Part shown: positions 24,640 through 34,899 of the stretch, one piece after another
Layout of the letters: each line of letters begins with the position of its first letter
Position numbering within the stretch: the stretch's first letter is position 1
NCBI GenBank assembly: GCA_963691815.1
Contig: OY829651.1
Location: 19,934,342 to 19,998,341 of the forward strand
Reading direction: 5' to 3'
Length of the DNA stretch: 64,000 nt
Source: Echiichthys vipera
Taxonomy: Eukaryota > Chordata > Actinopteri > Perciformes > Trachinidae
Made by a program: the position numbers and the translations under genes
Notes under the pieces: generated by a model
Told to the model about the DNA's origin: nothing
The model's input: only the letters and a program-made list of their open reading frames with translations
The model's database searches: none

Positions 24640-24948
24640 CTGGAAGTGTGTCTGTCTCTGTCTTTGTGTCTGTCTTTGTCTTTCTCTGTCCACCTGTCCG
24701 TCTATTCTCTCTTTCTCTCTCCTTTTCTTCCTCCCCAACCAGTGCAGACAGATGTCCGTCCTCCACAGAGCTGGGTCTGTCTGACGTTCCTGCCTGTAAT
24801 AGGGAAGGTTTTCGTTGCCACTGTACTCTACGGGGGAATTGTTGGGTCTTTGTTTATCATAGAGTGTGGTCTTTACCTACTCCATAAAGTGTCCTGAGAT
24901 AACTTCTTATGATTTGGCACTATAAATAAAATTGAATTGAAATTGACA
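24640..24948 (+). mobile_element. 3' end of an L2-like non-LTR retrotransposon or derived SINE
   Basis: A TC-rich stretch is followed by CTGACGTTCCTGCCTGTAAT, TTTACCTACTCCATAAAGTGTCC and GATTTGGCACTATAAATAAAATTGAATTGAAATTG. I remember the closing words, with an ATTGAA tandem tail, as those of a very common teleost LINE tail. No intact reverse transcriptase is present. Confidence 0.6.
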
Positions 24949-27560
24949 AAAATATTTACATGATTTCTGCACAATTTTGGGCCTGGAAGTATGGGGGTTA
25001 GGATTGAATCGGATAAAAATGATTCAATGTCAAACTAGTAAACCGTAACCAATCATCAATGTGGCAAAAAAAAATTTGTTGGGATAGTAAACAAACTTTA
25101 AAGCCTCTTTCTTTTTGCTTAAATTCATTCGTAGTTACTGCACTTAGGCTTGTTATCAGTTTAAATGCAGTCTCCAGTTTGTGTTAATTATGGCCGAGGA
25201 GAATATTCAGATGGTATGATACAGGCTATCTGTTGTTGAGATTATCTGTAATCTGAATGTTTTTAGTCTCTATGACTACGAAGCGTCAGGGTCAGCCACA
25301 CAACATGTATTCTTCACATCAGACAAGTTGAATCACAATCTCTCCGATTCACCAAAAAATTAAGTTGTTAATCAGACCATTAACAATGGCTGCCGAGGAA
25401 GTCTTGGCCCGGAAATCCGCTGGTTACACCAAAAAGGCTGAAATATGAAAAGCCTTTGCCCCAAGGGACTAAATTGCTGTCAGATCGATAGCCAATGGGT
25501 TGTGAGATTGTAACTGGGGCATCCCACACAACTTGCAGACTTCAAAGACAGTCTATCCTTTTGAATCAATACTTTTGAATCATTGACAAACTAAAGGTTT
25601 TCATCTGCATCACCACCTTTCAAGGTTAACCTATGTGAGAAACACCAAGAGGAAAAGGGAGGAGGAGGAGGCTCAGTCTTAGTATTTTCTTACTTTTTCT
25701 CTCTCAACTCCCACATTCATTATTTCACATGGTCTACACATAAAGACAGACCGACAATCAGACAGACAGAGACAGGAAGAACAACTCTATCAATGCACTG
25801 TGGGTGATGTGCGACGTCAGGACGCCACGCTCTCTGATCGTGGCATTAGATCACTGGCACCAGTGCTCTCAGAGGAGCTAAACAGAAACAGCGATCAGAT
25901 GGAGAGCAGTGGACCATAAATACATAATCTCAGGTCATATGAAGGGGACTACAGACTAATCAGATACATGTAGATTTATACAAGCACAGGTAGATAAATA
26001 AAGCTACAACGTAAACTAGTGATTTAACTTAAACGAATCATTTTCTACATAGCCACACTGTAAAACCTCCTCACCACTTTCCAGAACCTGTTGGAGAAAT
26101 CCTTTATCAGTAACGCATTCAGTCAGGCTCAGAGAACTGCCAACCTTGACTGCTGAGTGACCGAGTGCATATGGAGGCTGGAGGACGGCTCGCATGATTG
26201 AAGGAATAAATTGAGGCGGCGAGGCAGTCTGCCCCAATCAATAAGGGTAATCTTTGTCGCCGAGTCAATCAGTGCACCAATTATTACATCATCAAATATA
26301 ATCCCACAAAGAGAATCGAAATATCTCATATAATGTTGCTCCCTGAACTATAAATCTGAGCTGGGATGGTGAAGAGGCAGGCAAATCTTAACAGCTCCAG
26401 GGAAAATGGAGAGACAAGGCTCAAGGGAGACATCCTGTGTTATTAAAATCACAAAGCATTTTCTTAGTGGGCGACAATTACGGCTAAAGCTCTTTGTTCA
26501 TGTCTAATTCAAAGGGACAGAATGTTTCAGGTCCTTAATTATCTGATGATATTTCCAATACATCTCTGTGGGCAATAGGTCTCATAAGGTGAACTCTTCA
26601 AACACAAGTCAGGGCAGCAGCAAATATATGTTGATCGTTTGTTGTAATTATAGTTTGTGTCTTCTTCTTTCAATATTTTCCCAAACTCTGTATCTCATTT
26701 ATTGCAAGCTAACAGCCTTTAGGTAACTTTAGAGTTTTATTGTACTTTCCTTTCGAAATTTCTGCGCACAATATCAAAATCAGCCTTGATAAATGTCCCG
26801 ATGATTGCTTTCTCACAAACCTCACCAAGCTCTGTTACATTATATGAGGGGAAATGGCTGTAGGCACACAATATAACCTCATTTATACGAACCCTGTAGG
26901 AATTGACATTATTCAGGTGATGAATGGCACCCAGAATACTAAAATATTGATTGAATATAAACCAAACCCAATTCAAATGTACTACAATTCAATAATCTTT
27001 TCAGTACGCCATGGGACCTCACAGAAATGAGCTTTTGAGAGGTTAGTGTCTTCAACAGTGGCATGACGCAATATGGTTTGTTGCACAACAACACATCAGT
27101 TTAGTTTTAACACTGCTCATGTGATTGCTAAAATTGGATCAGCTGTGACAATGATGTGGAGCCTAAAGCAATATATGAGGCTTTACTTTACAATCCTGAA
27201 TTGTTCCAAAGTTCATTTAAAGTTGCACACGAATGAGATTTAGAATAACAAATGGAAAGCCTGCCTGGAAATAAAGTGAATAATATATGGAGATAAAACT
27301 GCCAAATGCAATAAACTCTGTGGCCCAACTCTGCATTGGCACTTTAAAGAACATTATGCGATCTTGAATTACGTTTCTTTACCGTTTAATGCAATGAAAA
27401 TTAAATAACATAAACGCATCACTGGTAAAATATGGTGTGCAAAGCGCAGATCTCCAGTGACAGTCCCTGGCACTAATGTCGACGCTCACACTAAATCGTG
27501 AAGACCTGCCAGCCTCAGGAACGCACAGTAGAGCCACAAGATGCGCACTAGGCGCTACAG
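24949..27560. other. Intergenic DNA, no gene recognised
   Basis: No recognisable exons. Parts near 26220-26560 have balanced composition and no repeat character and could hold conserved non-coding elements of npy7r, but that cannot be judged from one sequence. Confidence 0.4.
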
Positions 27561-27574
27561 CTTGGGAGGAGCTT

Positions 27575-27647
27575 AGGGTTTTTCCCCCCTCGTTTCACGC
27601 CACTCTCCAGTGAAGACTCGTTTACAAAAGGAGATATAAGGGAAAAG
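27575..27647 (+). other. Candidate 5' untranslated first exon for the NPY receptor
   Basis: A segment with several CpGs upstream ends in the strong donor GGAAAAG|GTGAGT at 27647. It lies 2.9 kb upstream of the acceptor TCTCCTCAG at about 30578 that precedes the receptor start codon. Another possible untranslated exon, 30130-30226 (acceptor TTCGTTGCAG, donor GCTCAG|GTAC), lies between. The linkage is inferred from splice signals alone. Confidence 0.3.
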
Positions 27648-30578
27648 GTGAGTCCATTAATATGTAGATATCGTTTATATAGACTTTAAAATAAAATTGC
27701 GTAGCTTCTTTAGTAACAAAAATGTACCCCTGAGAAGAAATATATTAGAATAAATTGTCTTCTGCGCAGCGTAACCTGTAGCCTAGTTAAAGAAACTGTT
27801 ATATGTGCGTAATTTGGATATGAGAGGAGCATTGAAAGGGAACAAGTCCAAATTACGTACCACGGGTGACTATTTGTGTTGGAGGCAAACGATCTGCACC
27901 TGTCTAGTCGGTTGAATATGCTTTGAAAGCTCATTTGGAGGTATTTCAATGCGCACTATTCAGTAAGTTAAACAAATGGCGACAAATTACGCACGACCAA
28001 AGCATCAATGCACATTTGATTGGGAATTGTGTATCTCATCACCATTTCATGACAGTGCATAGAGTTCACTAGAATACCCTTAATGGCATGTATTTATTTA
28101 TTTATTTTTGCTCCAGCAGGTGTATGGTAACAGATTCTTAAGTGGTACGATCTTGCCTCCAGTCATGGATTACCATCGCCTATCCGAAAGGGTCCTTTTG
28201 ACTACTGATTACTGATGCTTTGTAAAGTGCACATGTCGCCTGCAGTCAGCCTGATAAATACGTGATCCTGTGTTAATTAATTAATTAATTAATTAGATAC
28301 ATTTATTTGAATGTGTACTTAAATCTGCAGTGACCCAGAAACTGTAAGAATGCTTGTGTTTAGTTTTGATGTTTTTGATTGTGAAATGCACATCTACTTA
28401 GAAATACATCACATCACATTACACACACGCGCGCGCACGCACGCACACACAGACACACTTGTTGTCTAGGCTTTTTGCTGCTTGGAGACAATGATTCACG
28501 TAGCATAGATAAATATGACGATAAAGCACCACAGTAATGCAGCAAAATAACATGTTTTCCATATTTGGGGTGTAATAACAAACCCATCTGTATCGATATA
28601 TTCAGTGATCATCAATCCAATAACATGAATGCAAAGTGAAAAGATCGATACATACGATTTTTAAGATACGCCTTTATTTTGAAATTCACGCTTTATATTT
28701 ACTCGTTTTATTATAAGAAATAGTATAGTTTGTTTTTCATTTAAGTGTCCGGAAGAGCTCAGTAATAAAATTGTCAAATTATATTTTTGTTGCTTTTGTG
28801 ACTTGATATAAATGTGTAAGTGATTGTGTTAAATGATATGTCTAATGTGGATCACAGGCCTTTGAATTAAACCAAATTCTGTGTTAGCAATATATATTGT
28901 ATCATTGTCCCAACAACAGATATATGTGTTGTGATAAAACTTATATATTCAACATATTCAATTGTGAATAAATGACTGAAAAGGCACAGATGTCAGTAAA
29001 CTTTAGTGTGTCTCATAGTCTGTCAAAAAATAGTCAACAGGATCCCCAGAGCAACCAAACAGCGTCTGTCACCAAAGGGATGATCTTGATGTGTCCTGTT
29101 TGGTGTCCTGTTTGCCTCAGTAATTCCACAAAGAAAACTTGAGAAAATGTGTGGCAGCCACAAAAACCTTCGATTCAGGCCTGCTGTGAGTGCTCAAAAA
29201 CGGCAAAGGTGTCTCATTTTAACACTTAGAAATCAGTGTTGGATTTGTGGACAAACTTTGGCTGAGTTTACTGTCACTTAATGTAATTAGCATGCCTCCG
29301 CTTAATGAAGATATGTTGGTGACTGAGTCAAAGTGAGAGTCGTTTTTATAAATGCCGTGACAAAATGTTCTCCTTTTGAGCACAAGCTTAAAACCTCGCA
29401 CAGGTAAACTGACATACTGACAACATAATGAACTGTAGAAAGTACTGAAAAGAGAAAATATTTTTCTTTCTAGCAATTGGTTGTATAACTTGTGCCAACA
29501 CTGTACACACACATAATCCCCTTTATGAGATGCAGGCTGTGTGAGAGCAGTCGGTAATGATGTAGCTTTGAACTGCCTGACTTCTCCCAGTCACATTACT
29601 TCCTTCATCATTTTCCTTTAGCCTTTATAATGGCACAGTTGTTCATGTCCCTTGAAAAAAAATGAATGCTTCAACCAAGTACTGCTACCCCGGCTATGAG
29701 GGAAATATGTCTCAATACAAACAGCTCCAGGTAAAAATATGGTCTGATTTTTTGGACGCGTTTGTAACAAATGTGAACAAAAGGAGCTGATTTTCTATTG
29801 CTTATCATCCGTTACTGAGATGCACATTTCTTTTTCTTAGCTTTTTTGAAAACATCCACTTTGGTTCCAAAAATTAGTCTGCATGAACTAGAGAATCCTT
29901 TGTCGTCTAAATTACGCTGCTTCCATTACTCTCGAGTTAAATACAAAATGGATTTGATAACAGTGTGACATTTAAAATGCAAACCACCTCTTCTGGTTGA
30001 TATGAAGAGAATACTGAAATAGTTTCTGTTTAGTACGATTCCATTAGAACTTGAAAGTTTGTCAAAGCTCTTGCAGTTTATTCCACGCTGAGAAGGAGAC
30101 CCTCAGAATAAATTACTTGTTCGTTGCAGGTTTCGTATAGCATAAAGAGAGGGAGAGGTAATCAGGATGTCAAAATAGCAGCCCACCACCAAAGAGACCC
30201 AGGATGGAATATCCAGCAGGGCTCAGGTACCTCTGTCTTTGAGCAAAAATAAGTGACTGAGGTCTAATGTCACTGCTTCAGAAGCTCATACATTTTTTTT
30301 GGGACACCTGCACAGAGGAGGATACATTAGGAAGTACAAAGCACACCCTCCTGGTGAAGTCAAGTGACTGGTGATGCTACGTGTATCCAAAATTGATGTT
30401 GGCAGTGACAAAATGTAAATCAGGCATGTTGGGAATTCTAAATTAGATTGAAAAGTGGGAAATAAATAAGTTCAAGTTTTTTTTCCCACAATTACTACCA
30501 TTGCCTTTTTCATAGCTTTTTGGGAATACTATGTGCCAGAAAATTATTTCATTGTATGTGTATGTTTTCTCTCCTCAG
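27648..30578. other. Probable first intron or upstream region of the NPY receptor, with microsatellites
   Basis: TTAA repeats at 28273-28295 and a CA/CG alternating tract at about 28420-28458 are the only structured parts. A short frame at 29669-29729 (MNASTKYCYPGYEG) ends at a GTAAAA donor and follows a TTTCCTTTAG acceptor, but it has no recognisable family and is probably chance. Confidence 0.4.
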
Positions 30579-30606
30579 GTGCCTCAGTCTGGCATCTACT
30601 GATAAA

Positions 30607-31716
30607 ATGAGCCCACCGGACATATCCAACAGCACAAGCGAAGGGGAGGCTGGTGAAACCGACCCATGGTTCAACAACAGTATGGGTTTATACCCACCTG
30701 GTTTCCACACTGACATCACGAAGCACATCGGAGTCCAGATCACCCTGATCACAGCCTATTCCCTAATTATTCTGCTGGGGCTGCTGGGAAACGCTCTTGT
30801 CATCTACATGATTATTCGCTACAGAAACATGCGGACAGTGACCAACTTCTTCATAGCTAATCTGGCCCTGGCAGACCTCCTGGTGGACACTCTCTGCTTG
30901 CCCTTCACTCTGGTTTACACTCTGCTAGATGAGTGGAAGTTTGGGGCTGTGCTGTGCCACATGGTGCCCTTTTCCCAGGCCTTGAGTGTACATGTATCCA
31001 TCCTGACCATGACTGTCATCGCTCTGGAGCGTTACCGCTGCATTGTCTTCCACCTTGGCCGGCGCCTCACGTGGCACTCTAGCTTCCTCATCATGGCATT
31101 CACCTGGACTATGTCTGCTGTCCTGGCAGCGCCTTTGGCAATCTTCAGAGAGTACCGCCACGAAGAGATCCCTTCCATCAACCTGCGCATTGCTGTCTGC
31201 TCTGAGAAGTGGCCTCATGGGACCAGCAGGGATGGAGTCATCTACAGCCTCTCAATGCTGCTCCTACAGTACATTCTTCCTTTAGCCATCATCAGTTATG
31301 CTTACATCTGCATCTGGGTTAAACTGAAGAATCATATCAGCCCATCCAGTCGTAAGGACAGCATCAACCGCCGCAAAAAGACCACCAAGATGTTGGCGCT
31401 GGTGGTGGTGGTGTTTGCTATCTGCTGGCTGCCGTTCCATGTGTTTCAGCTGGCCAGTGATCTGGACCTAGTGCTCAGGTTTAAGGAGTACAAACTGATA
31501 TACACAGTGTTCCATATCATAGCTATGTGTTCAACTTTTACCAACCCTCTACTGTACGGGTGGATGAATAAAAACTACAGGAATGGGTTTCTCATGGTCT
31601 TCCGTTGTGAGGATAAGCCAGATTCCTTCCACCCCGAGGGCTCGTTCAGGACTCGCTCCTCAAGAAGGCTGACTCTGAATGGACGTAATGGCGGACACCC
31701 TCCTACCGCTGTATGA
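30607..31716 (+). CDS. npy7r: Neuropeptide Y receptor of the Y2/Y7 group, probably Y7
   Basis: A single coding exon of 369 aa encodes a rhodopsin-family GPCR close to NPY2R: TM2 MRTVTNFFIANLALADLLV, TM7 FTNPLLYGWMN, and CWLPFH in TM6. N-glycosylation sequons are at Asn8 and Asn23. A disulphide pair is expected between the TM3 Cys (VLCHMV) and the ECL2 Cys (AVCSEKWP). FRCED after TM7 offers a palmitoylation cysteine. TM3 ends in ERYRC where human Y2 has DRHRC. The start is set at 30607 because a splice acceptor (CTCCTCAG) lies at about 30578; the longer frame from 30520 would run across it. The protein binds NPY/PYY and couples to Gi in this family. Y7 rather than Y2 is inferred from sequence differences and from the neighbouring human-5q-type genes (Y2 lies in the paralogous chromosome 4 region). 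Confidence 0.85.
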   Translation: MSPPDISNSTSEGEAGETDPWFNNSMGLYPPGFHTDITKHIGVQITLITAYSLIILLGLLGNALVIYMIIRYRNMRTVTNFFIANLALADLLVDTLCLPFTLVYTLLDEWKFGAVLCHMVPFSQALSVHVSILTMTVIALERYRCIVFHLGRRLTWHSSFLIMAFTWTMSAVLAAPLAIFREYRHEEIPSINLRIAVCSEKWPHGTSRDGVIYSLSMLLLQYILPLAIISYAYICIWVKLKNHISPSSRKDSINRRKKTTKMLALVVVVFAICWLPFHVFQLASDLDLVLRFKEYKLIYTVFHIIAMCSTFTNPLLYGWMNKNYRNGFLMVFRCEDKPDSFHPEGSFRTRSSRRLTLNGRNGGHPPTAV

Positions 31717-33440
31717 GATGAATACAATTTTAAAAAAGCCTGTAGGATGGGACTGAACACATTGAAAGTACCTCTGGTTTGTGGTGCTTGTGTTTTAAAA
31801 GTAGCCTTTTGCCTTGAATGGCCAGATCTTGATTATCTGTCACTGGAGAGGGCTCAACGTTTTGCATGCAGATTGCTTTATGTAAAGTTCTTCTTTCCTT
31901 TGTGATGGTACTTGTGAAAATACATGTGTTGCTTAAGATGTTTACTAGGCTGTTGATTAACTCGGTACAATGTATAATGTGTCTCCTGTAAATGCATAAC
32001 TCTTAATGGTAAGTAATGGGCAATTATTTTATGCCCTCTATTGCATACATCACCTGAGGCTATAAATATGTTCATACTTGAGGGAGGGAGAGAAGGTGAT
32101 TATTGTGACTGAATGAATACATTTCTTTTTCCACACTTGTTTTTCTGTTTGTTGGCTGTTCAAAACAGTTGGATGATTTTCACTTAATTAATCCAAATGC
32201 TGCATTTTGGATTAAGTCCATCTTTCTAGCCGACTAACATTCAATTTCCGTCCAAGGAACCCAGAGGAGGTATTATCTGTCCAACCAGGAAGTTAATGTG
32301 TTCACCTGACAAGCAGCTGTTCCTGATTAGATGGGCCAGCAGGATTCAGGCTCCAAAAGAATGGGATCGAAAACCACTGAACTGTTTGAAGTGAGAGTTA
32401 TTGAGCTGCTTTGAGGATAGGTTAAAAAAGGGATATGGAAGAAGACAAAACATACAACTTAACACACTTCTAAAGTGTCCTTTGTTGGGGGTCCTTTACT
32501 AATAAACACAGGAACATTATTAACCAAATGGCCTCTGGGCACACAACTCTGAGAGTTGATTTAAACATCAGAAGAAATTATGTTTTGTTTGTCAAATAAA
32601 GGGACCTTGGCTTGAAAGTAAGGAATGAAAAAGATAAATGTCAGATCCTGCCTGGGTGCAGAGTGAAAATGGAAATGGTATATTACAAAATGTATCCATA
32701 CATAAACTGCTCAAAACATTTGTTGGTAGTAGCCTGTAGCATGTACCCTCTACGGTAATACAGGAAAGATCAACTTCAACTCTCTGAACCTGACAGCTGG
32801 AAATCCCGTCCATGGATGAGAAGACAGTCTACATAGAAGGAAAAATAGAAGCAATGCATATTTTCACAAATTTGTGGTGAGCAAAGTCATATAATCATTC
32901 AGACTTAATTTTCAACACAAAGAACCAGTGGGTACAAATAACATCCAATAAAGCATTAAATAAACAACCTTACAAACGTGGCTTATGCAGTGTGATTCAT
33001 TTTACAGCAAAGAACATATGTATTGGTTTTCTATTGCTTGCTTTTGACACCCACATTTCTGATTTCCTGCCTATTTTCCTGCATTGAAAATTATTATTAT
33101 GGAAACTCTAAGCCTTTTTAGAAGCAGACAACAACATTGCATTCACCATTATCCTCTCTTTGGGCATTAGGGCCAAAGTGTGAAGGATTTCGCTGCATTC
33201 TGGAGATGTTTTTAAGGATGATTTTAGTAGGCTATGCAGTAAGATTACACATCTGTCCCAAAGTCTGGCATACTGAAGGGGGATCTCCAAAAAAATAGCA
33301 AGACAACTTCATGTAAATGATTATAATGTTGTTGTTGTTTTGTTTTTTTACTCTGGAGTTGAAGACAGGTTGCAGCAGCCTTAAAGATGTCACTCAAAAT
33401 GTCTGATCAAAATCCACTCGCCAGAAAACAAACGTGCATT
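31717..33440. other. Receptor 3' UTR then intergenic DNA
   Basis: The 3' UTR of the receptor should begin here; AATAAA candidates occur at 32597 and 32947 but none is decisive. No other gene is seen before the prelid1 promoter. Confidence 0.4.
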
Positions 33441-33459
33441 TTTGTACAATCTCCTGCTG

Positions 33460-33625
33460 CCCTCTCGTGGTGCAGATGGCATTTACACATTACCGGATGT
33501 GACGTCGATGATTGACCTTCCCTCTAGTTCGAGTGACGTCTGGCTTGATTTCTCGGTGCCGACCTTTGGTACCGACAGGAATATAACATGCAAATACTGC
33601 CCTTTTGAATGTTGTCACCATACAG
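33460..33625 (+). promoter_or_regulatory. prelid1 promoter and likely untranslated first exon, two CRE-like sites
   Basis: TGACGTC occurs twice (33500-33506 and 33534-33540) in a CpG-containing segment. Each is a 7-of-8 match to the CREB/ATF palindrome. A good donor, TACAG|GTAAC, lies at 33625 and a matching acceptor, TTCCTGCAG, at about 34870, 30 bp upstream of the prelid1 start codon. This supports a spliced 5' UTR. The start of transcription is inferred. Confidence 0.45.
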
Positions 33626-34196
33626 GTAACAGCCTTTGTATCTATAACGCATCAGTGTGCTCATTGGGTGTCGGTTACATATATATCTGGGCCATAACTA
33701 AGTCATACTGTGTCATTCACTGATAAGGTTTGCTTCATGCTAGGCTAGCTCATGCTAACGAGGAAGCTAACGAGCATGGATGTGACAAATTTGAGGTGTT
33801 AGCCGCTTGCTGTTGAAATATTCATCATTCCGTGTTAAGAATGTAAATAAGGTTATTAACAAATTAGACATTAGAAGGCTCTGTGTTATTTGTAAAGTGT
33901 GTATATTTGTTATACCTGACTGACAGCTGTCACGGAGCGTTAGCCCGGCTGAGCGTTTGGCTGGAAAGTTCGGGTGAATGTGGGTCTCTGTCAACGGCTA
34001 GGATTTTAGATGTATAACATATTTAAACGAGCCTAAATCATTAATAAGTAGTATTATTATATTTTCTGTAAATAATTTGTCTTGCTTGTTAACACTTAAG
34101 TACAAAACAAACATGACCAGTCGTCGAAACTGGTGCTGCGTCGTTCACTTTATGGTAAACGGTTTTAACACTTAGGCTAATAGCGACATTGGATAC

Positions 34197-34760
34197 GTAT
34201 GGCAGATATCTGTAATTCAGTTCTTCCTGGTCAGAATGATCATTACAGATATCGACAATGATATTATTCCTATATGTACAATTGTCATTTCAGATATCCT
34301 CAACGTTATTCTTACTAGTACAAATAATGTCACGTTTGCCATTCATGTATTGGGCTTTCAATCCTAGCTATCCACAATCACATTTTAGATATCTAGAATG
34401 AACATTCTGGATATTGGCAATGTAATTCTTACTGATAAAACTGCAGTTGGTTATTTTTAATAGTCAGAATGTATTAGTCAGAATTATCTTATGGATATCT
34501 GAAATTAAAAGTATGACTTGTAACAATTGGAGTTTTTCCTAGTAAGAGTTACATTACAGATATCCACAATGTACATTACCGATATCTAGAATGTAATTGT
34601 GGATAACTATTATATCTAGAAAATTAAAGCCCAATACACATTAACGATAAAAGTGATGTCATTTGTGCTAGTAAGACTGACTCTGTGGACATCTCTGAAA
34701 TTATCTTTTTGACTAGGAAAAACAGAATTACAGATATCTTTAATGCATATCCAGTCAAAC
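34197..34760. mobile_element. Fold-back element built from GATATC-containing units, in the prelid1 5' intron
   Basis: The two halves are inverted copies. GGCAGATATCTGTAATTCAG and TCTTCCTGGTC on the left pair with GACTAGGAAAAACAGAATTACAGATATC on the right, and GTATTGGGCTTTCAAT (about 34350) pairs with ATTAAAGCCCAATACAC (about 34625). About ten GATATC or near-GATATC words are spread through it, often followed by -AGAATGTAAT or -CACAATG, giving an internally repetitive structure. There is no coding capacity. Confidence 0.7.
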
Positions 34761-34899
34761 TTTTTAATGTTAAAACCGCTTGACATACTGGCCTTGGGGT
34801 CACCCTGCTTATTTGAAAAGTTAGTTATATAAGTGTAGTAAACTAACACGCTTTTATTTTAATTCCTGCAGGGTACCTCCGGAGTAAACACAGGGAACA

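Noticed and set aside
29669..29729. Short exon-like frame MNASTKYCYPGYEG ending at GTAAAA
   Set aside because: No recognisable family, weak donor, and no partner exon in phase; may at most be a 5' UTR exon.
30520..30606. N-terminal extension of the NPY receptor from an upstream ATG
   Set aside because: A splice acceptor (CTCCTCAG) lies inside the extension and Y2-type receptors start with a short extracellular N-terminus without such a hydrophobic Cys-rich leader.
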